Positions 50,878 to 60,281 of a stretch of 64,000 nt of DNA are shown in pieces. This DNA is from Paenibacillus algorifonticola (lineage in GTDB: Bacteria; Bacillota; Bacilli; Paenibacillales; Paenibacillaceae), in NCBI RefSeq assembly GCF_000971975.1, contig NZ_KQ040783.1, forward strand, positions 53,686 to 117,685. The letters run 5' to 3'. A model generated the notes under the pieces. That model was not told where the DNA came from. It did not search any database and saw only the letters and a program-made list of their open reading frames with translations. How positions within the stretch are numbered: position 1 is the first letter of the stretch; every line of letters begins with the position of its first letter. Position numbers and translations under genes: made by a program.

Positions 50878-52284
50878 TTAGCTTTGCAAAGCAGCCCCTT
50901 TGCTGACAGTCACTTCTTTGCCACTAGCCTTCAGCCGCTCTACCACTTTATTGAGTGCCAGCTGTGCCGTATGATCCCAAATGCGCGACTGGCTAAGGTC
51001 GATATGAATTTCGTCAGCTTTGCAGTCAAGCTCAATTAGTTCTTCAAGTCCAGAGGACGAAGCGAAAAACAACTGTCCATACACCCGATAAGTCCGCTTG
51101 CTGCCTTCCCATTCGCTATGAATGTGCAGCTTGCGCGACACTGACACAACGAACCACACGAAGCTGATCAGCACGCCAACCAGCACACCAGCAGCCAAAT
51201 CATGCGTGAACAATACGGCAGCTACTGTCGCTACCATCACGACCGTTTCGGCAAGCGGCACACTGCGCGGCTTGAACACAGAGCGCCAGTCGAAGATGGC
51301 GACACAGACCATAATCATAATGCCGACCAGCGCCGCCATCGGCACCTGCGCCAGCACATCGCCGAACAGAACGGCGAGCAGCAAGAGGAACAAGGCGGAA
51401 ACGAGCGTAGACAGCCTATGCTTCCCACCCATTTTCACATTAAGCACCGATTCCGCCACGAGCGCGCAGCCCGCCATACCGCCGAAAAATCCCGCGACGA
51501 CATTCGCAACACCTTGTCCGCGCATTTCCTTATTTTTGTCCGTACGCTCCCCGGTCATTTCATCGAGTAAATTATGCGTCAGCATCGTCTCCGTATATCC
51601 AACGACTGCCAGCGACAAGGAATAAGGAAAAATGATCGCTAACGTCTCCCAGCTAAGCGGAATATTCGGCAGCAGAAACGATGGTAGCGATGCGTCGATC
51701 GCACCGACTCGGGTAACACCTTCCATGCCGAACACCCACACGGCGAAGGTTAGAACTACAACGGCCACCAGCGGCGAAGGAATCGCCTTGAAATAACGCG
51801 GGAGAAAATAAATAATCGCCAGCGTCGCTGCCACTAACGCATACATCATCCACGACTCGCCCTGAAAATACCGCAGCTGCGAAATGAGGATGAGGATAGC
51901 CAGCGCATTAATAAACCCAGTCAGCACGCCCTGCGGCACGTACCTCATTAGCTTGCCAAGCTTGAATACACCCATTAAATATTGCAAAATACCCGTCAAA
52001 ATCGTTGCTGCAAACAAATATTCAATGCCATGCTCTTTCACGAGCGTAAGCATCAGCACCGCCATCGAGCCCGCCGCTGCCGAAATCATGCCCGGACGGC
52101 CGCCTAGAAACGTCGTGACGAGCAAAATGCAGATTGAAGCATAAATGCCGACAACGGGCGGCACTCCCGCCATAAACGAAAAAGCCAGCGAATCCGGCAC
52201 CAGTGCGAGCGTAGCCGTCATGCCCGCTAGCACATTCACCCGCACATCCGTCATCCACTGCCGTTTCCAAGATAAACCACTCAT
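50878..52284 (-). CDS. SulP family anion transporter with STAS domain
   Basis: This 468-residue protein has about 11-12 membrane helices. It opens with MTDVRVNVLAGMTATLALVP and the SulP substrate-pore pattern SLAFSFMAGVPPVVGIYAS, with GMISAAAGSMAVLML in helix 3. A C-terminal STAS domain (about 390-465) contains EIHIDLSQSRIWDHTAQLAL. SulP proteins carry sulfate, bicarbonate or dicarboxylates with sodium or protons; the anion here is unknown. It is monocistronic and followed by a dispersed repeat upstream. Confidence 0.9.
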   Translation of the reverse strand: MSGLSWKRQWMTDVRVNVLAGMTATLALVPDSLAFSFMAGVPPVVGIYASICILLVTTFLGGRPGMISAAAGSMAVLMLTLVKEHGIEYLFAATILTGILQYLMGVFKLGKLMRYVPQGVLTGFINALAILILISQLRYFQGESWMMYALVAATLAIIYFLPRYFKAIPSPLVAVVVLTFAVWVFGMEGVTRVGAIDASLPSFLLPNIPLSWETLAIIFPYSLSLAVVGYTETMLTHNLLDEMTGERTDKNKEMRGQGVANVVAGFFGGMAGCALVAESVLNVKMGGKHRLSTLVSALFLLLLAVLFGDVLAQVPMAALVGIMIMVCVAIFDWRSVFKPRSVPLAETVVMVATVAAVLFTHDLAAGVLVGVLISFVWFVVSVSRKLHIHSEWEGSKRTYRVYGQLFFASSSGLEELIELDCKADEIHIDLSQSRIWDHTAQLALNKVVERLKASGKEVTVSKGAALQS

Positions 52285-52305
52285 GCAATTTTCACCTCTA
52301 TTTGA

Positions 52306-52412
52306 AACAAGCGTAAACGGCTGTCGCCGTCCTCTGGCGGCAAAGCTGCCGTTTCGAGGGTGACATATAAACCGATTATAAGTGTGAAACTTATAAATTC
52401 TTATATTTTAAA
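52306..52412 (+). repeat. Dispersed double-hairpin repeat, copy 2
   Basis: This copy begins AACAAGCGTAAACGGC and has the same two hairpins as copy 1 at 12842-12951. The first 60 bases differ at only a few positions (GGCTGTCG versus GGCTATCG, GCTGCC versus GCTACC). The second hairpin has arms near ACATATAA and TTCTTATATTTT. It lies between the SulP gene start and the deoC terminator. Confidence 0.8.
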
Positions 52413-52415
52413 AAT

Positions 52416-52437
52416 AAGCCGGCTCACCCAGCCGGCT
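52416..52437 (-). terminator. Terminator downstream of deoC
   Basis: AGCCGGC and GCCGGCT form a perfect short stem around TCACCCA. On the minus strand it is followed by TTATTTTTAAAATATAAG, which belongs to the dispersed repeat. It lies 50 bases after the deoC stop. Confidence 0.65.
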
Positions 52438-52486
52438 GCTACTTCTGTTCATCATAACCTGTACCCGTTATACGGTCAATAAACCT

Positions 52487-53167
52487 TTAATATCCTTCGC
52501 CCTTGCCGCCATTCGCAATGGCGACGCTTGCGCTTGCCCCAATGCGAGTGGCACCAGCAGCGAGCATTTTCAGCGCGGTTTCCAAATCGCGAACGCCTCC
52601 GGAAGCTTTGACGCCCATGTCCGGGCCTACCGTACGGCGCATTAGCGCGATATCTTCCTCTGTGGCGCCGCCTTTGCCGAAGCCCGTCGACGTTTTGACG
52701 AAATCTGCGCCTGCCTCCTTGCAAATTTCACAAGCCCGCACCTTTTCCGCATCCGTCAGCAGGCCTGTTTCCAAAATAACCTTCACGGTCGCCTTGCCCT
52801 TGCAAGCAGCTACAACCGCTTCAACATCGCGCTTCACACCTGCTTCGTCGCCTGATTTCAGCAGCCCAATGTTCAGCACCATGTCCACTTCAGTGGCGCC
52901 GCAGGTAATCGCGTCTTCCGCTTCCGCTGCCTTCGCCTTTGAAGTCGTTGCGCCAAGCGGGAAGCCCGCTACCGTCGTAATGCCTACGCCAGAGCCAGCC
53001 AGCGAAGCAGCTGCAAGCGCGACCCAGCCTGCATTCACGCAAACGGTGGCAAAATGATACGTTTTCGCTTCGGCGCAAAGCTGCATGATTTCCGCTTTTG
53101 TCGCGTCGGCCTTTAGCATCGTGTGATCAATAACTCCAGCTACATTCGCTGCATTCGTACTGCTCAT
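52487..53167 (-). CDS. deoC: Deoxyribose-phosphate aldolase
   Basis: The ATG at 53167 follows GGAGGGATTTGTTA. The 226-residue class I aldolase has [18 protein letters not shown] at the start, the Asp/Lys pair in [12 protein letters not shown] and [10 protein letters not shown], and the Schiff-base Lys in [10 protein letters not shown]. It cleaves 2-deoxyribose-5-phosphate to glyceraldehyde-3-phosphate and acetaldehyde. It follows the SorC/DeoR regulator by 41 bases, and the divergent secreted 5'-nucleotidase may provide nucleosides for this salvage pathway. Confidence 0.95.
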   Translation of the reverse strand: MSSTNAANVAGVIDHTMLKADATKAEIMQLCAEAKTYHFATVCVNAGWVALAAASLAGSGVGITTVAGFPLGATTSKAKAAEAEDAITCGATEVDMVLNIGLLKSGDEAGVKRDVEAVVAACKGKATVKVILETGLLTDAEKVRACEICKEAGADFVKTSTGFGKGGATEEDIALMRRTVGPDMGVKASGGVRDLETALKMLAAGATRIGASASVAIANGGKGEGY

Positions 53168-53208
53168 TAACAAATCCCTCCACCTATCGTCTCTCTAGCC
53201 CGCCTTGT

Positions 53209-54165
53209 TCACGCCTCCGGCTTGTAATCCAGCAAATGCTTCGCCGTAATATGATCGGTAATCAACGTATTCGCATATTGACCAGCAAGCGCACCATACA
53301 CCGCTTCGACTTTGCTTGGGCCGCCAGCTACCAGCACGGACCATTCCTTGCGTTTCAGCTCGCCCAAATCAATGCCAATCGTGCGCAGGTCCAGCTCTTC
53401 GCTGACCAACTGCCCGTTGATATCTATGAATCTTGAGCAAATATCCCCTACGCCGCGCGAGAAAATAATGCCCAAATCCTCATCGGAAAAATAATTCGCC
53501 CGCATCAGCACCGAATCCTCGGTTGGCGCTCCTACGGTCACAACTGCGATATTCGCTTTTTTGCCCATATCAAGAATTTTGCGTATATGACGATCCGCTT
53601 CAATCGCATGCTTCACAACCGCATGGTCAACAATAGCTGGAAGCGGAATCAAATAGGGCGACGTTTGATAAGCTTTAGCGAACAGCTGCGCGATCTCGTG
53701 GGCATACGTATCGGTCTCCGAATGGCTGACCCCGCCGTTGAGCTGCACGACCTTGACCTTCTTCGCATGCTTGTTCGGCAGACGGGTCGCTACCTCATAC
53801 AACGTCGTGCCCCAGGTTACAGCTATCGTATCGCCATCCTGCACGGTTTCATTTAGAAACGCAGCGGCAGCTTCTCCAATCACCCGCTTGGCCATCGCAT
53901 CCTCATATTTAGGCACCGTGGCTACAATAGCGCGTTTCAAGCCGAAGCGCTCCTGCAATTGCCGCTCGCGCTCAGCGTTATCGGCAGCCGGGTCCATAAT
54001 TTTGATCTGTACGATACCGTCAACCTTCGCCTGCTGCAAAAAACGCGAAACGGTTGGACGTGATACGCCAAGCTTCTTGGCAATTTCCTGCTGATTGTAG
54101 TCAAGCTCATAATACATGCGCGCTGCTTCAATCATTTTCATCTTTTTGTCGCTGAGTTCCTCCAT
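53209..54165 (-). CDS. deoR: SorC/DeoR-family deoxynucleoside operon regulator
   Basis: The ATG at 54165 follows AAAGGAGATGCCTG and gives 318 residues; a frame extending to 54279 lacks an RBS. The N-terminal helix-turn-helix reads YNQQEIAKKLGVSRPTVSRF and the remainder is a SorC-type sugar-binding domain with AVTWGTTLYEVATRLPN, a phospho-sugar loop. By context and family it is the equivalent of B. subtilis DeoR, which represses deoC until deoxyribose-5-phosphate is present. It is translated just before deoC in one operon. Confidence 0.9.
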   Translation of the reverse strand: MEELSDKKMKMIEAARMYYELDYNQQEIAKKLGVSRPTVSRFLQQAKVDGIVQIKIMDPAADNAERERQLQERFGLKRAIVATVPKYEDAMAKRVIGEAAAAFLNETVQDGDTIAVTWGTTLYEVATRLPNKHAKKVKVVQLNGGVSHSETDTYAHEIAQLFAKAYQTSPYLIPLPAIVDHAVVKHAIEADRHIRKILDMGKKANIAVVTVGAPTEDSVLMRANYFSDEDLGIIFSRGVGDICSRFIDINGQLVSEELDLRTIGIDLGELKRKEWSVLVAGGPSKVEAVYGALAGQYANTLITDHITAKHLLDYKPEA

Positions 54166-54207
54166 CAGGCATCTCCTTTGGTGAGTCGCTCTTCCACATT
54201 TATCTAT

Positions 54208-54226
54208 CTTGAGAATATGTTCAAAG
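54208..54226. promoter_or_regulatory. Candidate DeoR operator
   Basis: On the minus strand the sequence reads CTTTGAACATATTCTCAAG, with a TTGA...TCAA dyad similar to the known B. subtilis DeoR operator ATTGAACAAAATTTCAAT (from memory). It lies 43 bases upstream of the deoR start codon, where a repressor would act. Autoregulation is inferred. Confidence 0.4.
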
Positions 54227-54370
54227 AAAAGTAAGCAATATTTCAGTTTCATTATATAAGGAAAAAAGCAAAACAACAACTACAGCTTTTGGACAGGATT
54301 TTCATGTATTATGTGGAATACCTATAAGGCGCGACCATAAACGACATTCTGATGGGAGGTATCACCTGCT

Positions 54371-56173
54371 ATGTTGAACAAGTTTAAGTGGTTCACATCT
54401 ATTCTTTTGACCGCAGCCCTGCTTATAGGCGCTGCAAGCGTCTCGGCGGCTGCATCCACCCCAGAGAAGGCCGGCAAGCATATTACGCTGCTGCATACGA
54501 ATGATATGCATGCTAGGGCGGTCGAATCCGAAAGCAACGGTGAACTCGGCTTTGCACGGCTTGCAGGCATCATCGACAGCTACAGGGCCAGCAATCCGAA
54601 TACGCTCTTGCTTGATGGCGGCGATGCCATTCACGGCACCACCTTCGCCACACTCGTAGAAGGCGAAAGCGTCGTACGCGTCATGAACGCAATGGGCTAC
54701 GATGCAGCAGTTCCCGGAAATCATGAATTTAATTATGGCTACAACCGCCTCGTCGAGCTGGAACCCCAAATGGAATATCCGCTTCTGAGCGCCAACATTA
54801 GAGTCAAGGAAGACGATTCACCGCTGTTTCATCCTTACGTCATTAAAGAGGTAGATGGTGTGAAAATCGGCATTTTCGGCCTGACTACACCGGAAACCGC
54901 CTACAAGACGCATCCGAAAAATGTCGATGGCCTAGTGTTCACGGACCCAGCCGAGGAGGCGAAAGCTATCGTCGCCGAGCTGAAGGACCAGGTTGACGTC
55001 ATCGTTGCGCTGGGCCACATTGGGCAGGATGCATCCAGTGCCGATACAAGCTTGAACATTGCCAAGGACGTGGCTGGCATTGATGTTTTTATAGATGGAC
55101 ACAGCCATACGATGCTGCAAAAAGGGCTGGAAGCAGGCCATGGCACGCTTATTGCAAGCGCCGGCGAATATACCAAATACCTTGGCGTCGTCGATCTATG
55201 GATCGATCAAGGCAAAGTAATCAGCAAGGAAGCAAAGCTGATTGATTACAAAGCCGCTGCAGCGATTGGCCCTGACAAGAAAATCGCCGAGCTGGTCGAT
55301 TCTATCGTTGCTGAGCAGCAGGAAGTTCTCTCAAGCGAGGTTGGCGAAACCGCTGTGAAGCTTGATGGCGAGCGCGAGCAGGTTCGCGCGGGGGAAACGA
55401 ATCTGGGCAATTTGATTGCCGACAGCCTGCGCTCTGTCACGAAGGCCGATATCGCCATAACGAATGGCGGCGGTATCCGCGCTTCTATAGATGAAGGAAC
55501 CATTACGCTGGGCGAAATCATTACGGTGCTGCCTTTCGGCAATCAAATCGTGACGCTTAACGTTACAGGCGCAGATATTAAAGCCGCTTTGGAAAATGGC
55601 GTTTCGGATTATCCGAATCCGAAGGGCGCTTTTCCACAAGTATCCGGCATCGCCTTCAAAATCGATACCGCCAAGGCAAAAGGCTCGCGCGTCCATTCCG
55701 TTACCGTAGGCGGCGCTCCTCTGGATGCGAAAAAACAATACACGCTCGCGACGAATGATTTTATAGCCGCAGGCGGCGATGAATATACGATGTTCGCCAG
55801 CTATCCGCAGGCCGGCATGTTTGGTGCGCTGGACGAAGCGCTCACGAGCTATTTGAGGGGGCTTGGGACAGCGGCAAGCCCCGCTGTTGAGGGACGCATT
55901 ACGGCGGGCGCCACGCCTAGTGCCGCTTCGCCTGCTCCATCTACTGGGACGAAGCCCAAGCCGGAAGTTGCTCAGCCCGGGCCGTCGTCTCCGGCGCCAG
56001 GTACCATTAAGGAGGAGCCTGCGAAAGCTGCCAACTATACGGTGAAAAAAGGCGATACGCTCTGGTCGATTGCGAAGCGCTATAACACGACGTGGCAAGC
56101 TATTCGTGACGTGAACCAAATTAAAAATCCCGACCGCATCTACATCGGACAGCAGCTCAAAATTCCGGTATAG
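54371..56173 (+). CDS. Secreted 5'-nucleotidase/metallophosphatase with C-terminal LysM
   Basis: This 600-residue protein has a signal peptide (cleavage near 27, VSAAAS), a UshA-type metallophosphoesterase domain (about 38-265) with [37 protein letters not shown] and IDGHSHTML, a 5'-nucleotidase C-terminal domain (about 330-500; [16 protein letters not shown]), a Pro/Ala/Ser linker and a LysM domain (about 553-598; [17 protein letters not shown]). It should hydrolyse extracellular nucleotides while bound to peptidoglycan. It is divergent from deoR, and together they suggest use of extracellular DNA-derived nucleosides. Confidence 0.93.
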   Translation: MLNKFKWFTSILLTAALLIGAASVSAAASTPEKAGKHITLLHTNDMHARAVESESNGELGFARLAGIIDSYRASNPNTLLLDGGDAIHGTTFATLVEGESVVRVMNAMGYDAAVPGNHEFNYGYNRLVELEPQMEYPLLSANIRVKEDDSPLFHPYVIKEVDGVKIGIFGLTTPETAYKTHPKNVDGLVFTDPAEEAKAIVAELKDQVDVIVALGHIGQDASSADTSLNIAKDVAGIDVFIDGHSHTMLQKGLEAGHGTLIASAGEYTKYLGVVDLWIDQGKVISKEAKLIDYKAAAAIGPDKKIAELVDSIVAEQQEVLSSEVGETAVKLDGEREQVRAGETNLGNLIADSLRSVTKADIAITNGGGIRASIDEGTITLGEIITVLPFGNQIVTLNVTGADIKAALENGVSDYPNPKGAFPQVSGIAFKIDTAKAKGSRVHSVTVGGAPLDAKKQYTLATNDFIAAGGDEYTMFASYPQAGMFGALDEALTSYLRGLGTAASPAVEGRITAGATPSAASPAPSTGTKPKPEVAQPGPSSPAPGTIKEEPAKAANYTVKKGDTLWSIAKRYNTTWQAIRDVNQIKNPDRIYIGQQLKIPV

Positions 56174-56348
56174 CAGCCATCGTGCATATGCACTAGTTTC
56201 AGTGAATTCTCAGAAATGCAGGCAGCACTATTGACAAAACGCTATTTACTTGAGCCTTTTTCACAAGTAAAAGAATCCTCATAAAAGAAATAAGCTCACT
56301 TTGAAGAACGATCAATTGCATAGATCAAAAATTACGCAAGATTTTAAA

Positions 56349-56387
56349 AAATAGCGGCGCAGAAAATTTTCTGCACCGCTATTTTTC
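56349..56387. terminator. Bidirectional terminator at the edge of the AT-rich island
   Basis: AAATAGCGGCGCAGAAA pairs with TTTCTGCACCGCTATTT with one mismatch, followed by TTCG; runs of A precede it. It closes the 5'-nucleotidase gene on one side and could end leftward transcription from the ATPase/TOPRIM module. Confidence 0.8.
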
Positions 56388-56410
56388 GATGATGATCTAT
56401 TGTCGCTTGC

Positions 56411-56518
56411 TTAAGCAGGTTCAGAACAAACGATAACCACCCAACCTCTAGGCATATCTTTAGCAGAACATGAATCAGGAAATACTCGAGGATACAGTTC
56501 TCCTAAGCCTACGTAAAA
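56411..56518 (-). pseudogene. C-terminal remnant of an unidentified gene
   Basis: On the minus strand a 35-codon stretch ends at a TAA at 56411-56413 and translates as YVGLGELYPRVFPDSCSAKD then MPRGWVVIVCSEPA. Its composition looks like real protein (aromatic, Pro and Cys placed as in a folded C-terminus) but it has no start codon or RBS and is preceded in frame by a stop at about 56519. It lies between the terminator at 56349 and the TOPRIM-like gene, so it may be the surviving 3' end of a gene truncated when the AT-rich module inserted. The parent family was not recognised. Confidence 0.35.
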
Positions 56519-56563
56519 TTAAAACAACCAAGAAAGTCCAGTTAATTAGGTTTGATTTCCCAA

Positions 56564-57277
56564 TCATTCTACATCTAAGATTACTTCATTTAATATTGTG
56601 AAAATAATATTGAAATTCGAGTATCTACCTAGTGAATTTCCATCTTTTTGTATGAACTCCCATGTTTCTTTCATGGATCCTTCTACAACAAAATCATTAT
56701 TGTTAAAAAATTCATAAAAATCATTTGGTTTATCTTTAAATCTTTTGCTGAATTCTCTGGCTTTTGAGTCCTTATATTCTTCCGCTAAATTTCTCTCATG
56801 ATGAAGCACATGATCCAAATTACAAGAAAAATACAATAAAAAATATGGGATGTCCATTACTTTTGCTGTGGTGTACATTGTTTTCAAACTGTGTGCTTTT
56901 TCCTTATTTCTTTTTTGTATTTGAACAGCTTTATATGAATCAGACACACAGATAGAATCTCCAAAATATAATGCTTTCTCACCAACATTATTATCTATTT
57001 TAACATACTTATTGTCGATGAAAGTGCCATCTGTATCTGTAACTTGAATTACCGCTAGTATATCCTTCTTAGAAAATTTTCTTTCATTCATAACTTTGCG
57101 AATCTCATCACCAACAATAGCTTTAGCTTGTTTATTCGAATACTTAGTGAAAACATCTCCGTTAGAAAAGTGAATGTGTACGTCAAAAACTCTTTTTACA
57201 TATTGAGTGATAGTCGATAGAGCACGTTCATCAGAAACTCCTTCGACTATCATAATCACAACTTTTTTCTTAGCCAT
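56564..57277 (-). CDS. TOPRIM-like nuclease-type partner of the ATPase (putative defence)
   Basis: The start is the ATG at 57277, overlapping the ATPase stop by eight bases (ATGGCTAA); a longer frame to 57307 lies inside the ATPase gene. The 237-residue protein opens with VVIMIVEGVSDERAL, giving Glu12 of a TOPRIM-type motif, and VIQVTDTDG gives the D-x-D pair (Asp81, Asp83). A C-terminal conserved-looking block SCNLDHVLHHERN lies at 151-163. The acidic triad suggests a metal-dependent nuclease as in OLD, GajA, AriB (PARIS) and AbiLii/RloB-type effectors. Codon use is strongly AT-rich compared with all neighbours, pointing to recent transfer. Exact family not recognised. Confidence 0.7.
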   Translation of the reverse strand: MAKKKVVIMIVEGVSDERALSTITQYVKRVFDVHIHFSNGDVFTKYSNKQAKAIVGDEIRKVMNERKFSKKDILAVIQVTDTDGTFIDNKYVKIDNNVGEKALYFGDSICVSDSYKAVQIQKRNKEKAHSLKTMYTTAKVMDIPYFLLYFSCNLDHVLHHERNLAEEYKDSKAREFSKRFKDKPNDFYEFFNNNDFVVEGSMKETWEFIQKDGNSLGRYSNFNIIFTILNEVILDVE

Positions 57278-58688
57278 GAGGAGATTCGCCTGCTTCCTCA
57301 AATGCATCCATTATATAATATCTGTCAGTAACCTCATAAACAGTTTCATCGTCAGTCCCAAGTTGTATGGCTCTAAAATAAACGTCTCTAATATTATTTG
57401 TCTCTTTAATTCCCTTTAAATTTATATAGCGATTCCTCGAGTTTGTAGAAGTAAACACAAGATTTTCTTTATTCAAAACTTCCAGTAATCGCAGGTTATG
57501 AGAAGTGAATAATAGTTGCCCTTTCCCACAATCATTTAATATTTTAACGATTTCACCCAAAAGGTATTCAAATATCCCCGCATCAAGTTCATCAATAATA
57601 ATGCATGCATTAGGATCGTTATACATTACAATTAGTGAGCTCAAAATAGAAATTAATTTTTTAATTCCATCTGATTCAGAGGATATTGGCAATACTTTTC
57701 CTTCTCTAATAGCTACTAGTTGAGCACTCATGCCAATGCTTCCGTCTTTGAGTGTTTCCTTGCCTAATGATCTATATTCTACCGTTAAACCGGGAATTAT
57801 TTCTTTTAATACCTTGCTTATTGAGTTAAACATACTGCTTATCATTTCAAAACGTTCAAATGTCAATTTAGCTGGTTCATTATTAGGCAACACGATTACA
57901 CCATAGCCAACTTCTGCTTTATCAAAATCCTTTTTTTTGGCCTGCACTGGTATTAATATATTCGCAAGAGTTAAACTTGATTGTTGATTATCCACAACAA
58001 ACAGATTATTCGCAAAAATGTCTTTAATGATATGTAATAACTCATATACTTCTTTATCAAGTATGCCTTTCGTAAGAGCTACCCCCTCCTTTCTGAAAAA
58101 GAAAGAGGTACTCTCTTTAAAAGACAGTTGCGAATTAACTTTATAGGAAACATAAAGATCATTCTTATTCAGTTTGATTTTATTGTAAAGTGCAGTTGGC
58201 CCAATTGAATGATCATCATCATTAATTCTGAAATATTGTATAGCTATTTTTGGTCTTGATCCCTTTTTTATTTCTTTATATTTAATTTCTTCTTTTGAAA
58301 CCATTACAGACATTTCATTTTGACTTCTATCCAGATTGGTGTTTTCGAGCTCTTCTACAATTAGTTTTGTAATGTCGACAGTGTATGATAGTTCAAATCG
58401 TTTTTTGTCTGATTCAATCAAAAAAGAAAAAGTTAAACTTGCAGTCTCACTATCCTGATAAATGAGCTGTGCTATTTTATTTTCTAACTTTTTACCGTTT
58501 AGTAATGTATGCAGTATTTGAAATGCATCAACAGCAGTTGTTTTACCCGAACCATTTTGACCATATATCCCTAATACATCTGCTGAATCAAACGACTGAG
58601 TTTTGGAACAAGGAAACGCGATTTTACCTGATACAACATTTTTTAAATTTTGTATTTCAATTTCGGATATTCTTACTTTCTTATTCAT
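57270..58688 (-). CDS. AAA ATPase (AAA_15/OLD-like, SMC-type) of a two-gene module
   Basis: The ATG at 58688 follows AAAGGAG and is preferred over 58712. The 472-residue protein opens ISEIEIQNLKNVVSGKIAF as RecF/SMC-like ATPases do, with Walker A GQNGSGKTTA at about 43-52, a signature-like ISSESDGIKKLISILSSL near 340, Walker B CIIIDELDAGIFEYL near 360-375 and a switch His in LLFTSHNLRLL. The insert between is about 270 residues, typical of AAA_15/AAA_21 defence ATPases (AriA, RloA/AbiLi, GajA-type). The gene overlaps its TOPRIM-like partner by eight bases. AT-rich composition suggests horizontal acquisition. A role in phage defence is inferred from architecture. Confidence 0.85.
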   Translation of the reverse strand: MNKKVRISEIEIQNLKNVVSGKIAFPCSKTQSFDSADVLGIYGQNGSGKTTAVDAFQILHTLLNGKKLENKIAQLIYQDSETASLTFSFLIESDKKRFELSYTVDITKLIVEELENTNLDRSQNEMSVMVSKEEIKYKEIKKGSRPKIAIQYFRINDDDHSIGPTALYNKIKLNKNDLYVSYKVNSQLSFKESTSFFFRKEGVALTKGILDKEVYELLHIIKDIFANNLFVVDNQQSSLTLANILIPVQAKKKDFDKAEVGYGVIVLPNNEPAKLTFERFEMISSMFNSISKVLKEIIPGLTVEYRSLGKETLKDGSIGMSAQLVAIREGKVLPISSESDGIKKLISILSSLIVMYNDPNACIIIDELDAGIFEYLLGEIVKILNDCGKGQLLFTSHNLRLLEVLNKENLVFTSTNSRNRYINLKGIKETNNIRDVYFRAIQLGTDDETVYEVTDRYYIMDAFEEAGESPHG

Positions 58689-58882
58689 CAAAATGACTCC
58701 TTTCAATTTCAAAAATTTATGCCTTATAAACTTCCTCCTTAAAATTAATTATTGACCGTTATAGATTATTATATTCCAATTTTGAAGATAACGATATAGA
58801 TTTAAGATTAGGAAAGCAATATACCCCGAAGAATTTTATGGGGCAATTCCTTCTAAATTAACCATTTGCAATGCCTGTTATG

Positions 58883-60073
58883 CTATATTCTTAACCTGTT
58901 ACCCCTTTTGCGGCGCAACCTGCGTTCAAAGCCTACGTAAAGCACAATGTAGAGGACGAAAAATCCGCCGGACAGCAAATACATCGTCGAATAATTGGTC
59001 ACAGCGGCTACGGCTCCCAGCAAAATAGAACCGCTTCCGATGCCGATGTCAAAAGCATTGTAATAGGTCGCCGTCGCTACGCCTCTGCGCTCTGGCTCTA
59101 CTAGATCGATAACCCAGGCCTGAAGCGCTGGGAACAGGGCGCCAAAGCCAAAGCCATAAAACAGGCCCGACAGCAGCAGCATCGCTGTAGAATGCGTAAA
59201 ATAAAGCATGACGCTAGCAATAATGCATAGAATAGCAGCAGGAAGCAGCACCCACATGCGCCCTTTGCGGTCAAACAACGGACCGCTAATAAAGCGGATC
59301 AGAAACTCGCTGATGGCAACGACAAGGAAGAAAATTCCGACACTGCCCAGGCCCTGCTCCTTCCCAAACAAAGCGATAAAGCTGAGCACCGTGCCGAAGG
59401 GAATGCCAATAAGCAGGCCAAGCAGCGAAGGCATAAACGCCTTGCGCTCCACGACGCTGTCTATCCAATTTCCCGTTTCTACCACAGGAGCTGCAGTTTG
59501 AGGTTTCTTCTCCACATACGGAAAGCGGACAAAGCAGGTACTGATCAAGCTAAGCAGCATGACAATCGCTCCAATGAAAAACAGCGCCTTAAAGCCATAT
59601 TCCGTCATGATCCATATGCCAAAAAAGGGACCTAGTGCGAATGAGATGGAATTCCCTGTCGCAAAAAAGCCCATGCCTTCTCCTCTTCGGGAGGCTGGCA
59701 CTAAATCGGATGCCGCTGTGCCGAACAGCGTCGTTGCAATACCGAAGCCGACGCCATGCACGACGCGCAGCACCAGCAGCACAGCAAGTGTCGCAGCTAG
59801 ATAATATCCAGTGAGCGCTACAAGACTTATGGCTACTCCGAGAAGCAGCAGCTTCTTTTGGCCCAACCGTTTAATGCCAAAGCCTGTTCCAAGCCGGGAA
59901 ATGACGGCCGTAAACGTAAATAAGCCCATAATCAGGCCAATTTGCGTTTGGCTGCCTCCCTGCTCCGCAGCAAACACAGGAAGTGTTGGCAGCAGCATCT
60001 CAAGCGCCATAAACAGCAGCAGGTTAGAGCCCATTAATAAAATGAAATTTTTCGACCATAGCGCCTCGCGCAT
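58883..60073 (-). CDS. MFS transporter (drug or metabolite efflux)
   Basis: The ATG at 60073 follows AAAGGAGCGGGAGAA and is preferred over 60124. The 396-residue protein has 12 predicted membrane helices, opening with LLLFMALEMLLPTLPVFAAE. The MFS loop 2-3 motif is RLGTGFGIKRLG and the central loop holds the Lys/Pro-rich VEKKPQTAAPVV. It resembles YttB/YwfA-type proton-coupled exporters of Bacilli. Substrate unknown. No regulator is adjacent; the gene lies immediately beyond the AT-rich module and has normal composition. Confidence 0.9.
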   Translation of the reverse strand: MREALWSKNFILLMGSNLLLFMALEMLLPTLPVFAAEQGGSQTQIGLIMGLFTFTAVISRLGTGFGIKRLGQKKLLLLGVAISLVALTGYYLAATLAVLLVLRVVHGVGFGIATTLFGTAASDLVPASRRGEGMGFFATGNSISFALGPFFGIWIMTEYGFKALFFIGAIVMLLSLISTCFVRFPYVEKKPQTAAPVVETGNWIDSVVERKAFMPSLLGLLIGIPFGTVLSFIALFGKEQGLGSVGIFFLVVAISEFLIRFISGPLFDRKGRMWVLLPAAILCIIASVMLYFTHSTAMLLLSGLFYGFGFGALFPALQAWVIDLVEPERRGVATATYYNAFDIGIGSGSILLGAVAAVTNYSTMYLLSGGFFVLYIVLYVGFERRLRRKRGNRLRI

Positions 60074-60281
60074 TTCTCCCGCTCCTTTATGATGACTGTC
60101 TAAGTATGAGACGTTCCGTTCCACTTACGATTGGTTCATCATATAGCAGTTTTCCTGCCCTGTCTATGAAACAAATGATAAGCAATGAACGGCCTCGATG
60201 TGATTATTTTAGCGGCATTTCAAGCCTATTCGCGATATTTTCTATATAGAAGCTGCTTCTGCCCAGCTCCGAGAGGCGTAT

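Noticed and set aside
14859..52284. A functional link between the sulfatase locus and the SulP transporter
   Set aside because: They are 34 kb apart, on separate transcription units, and SulP specificity for sulfate cannot be assumed.
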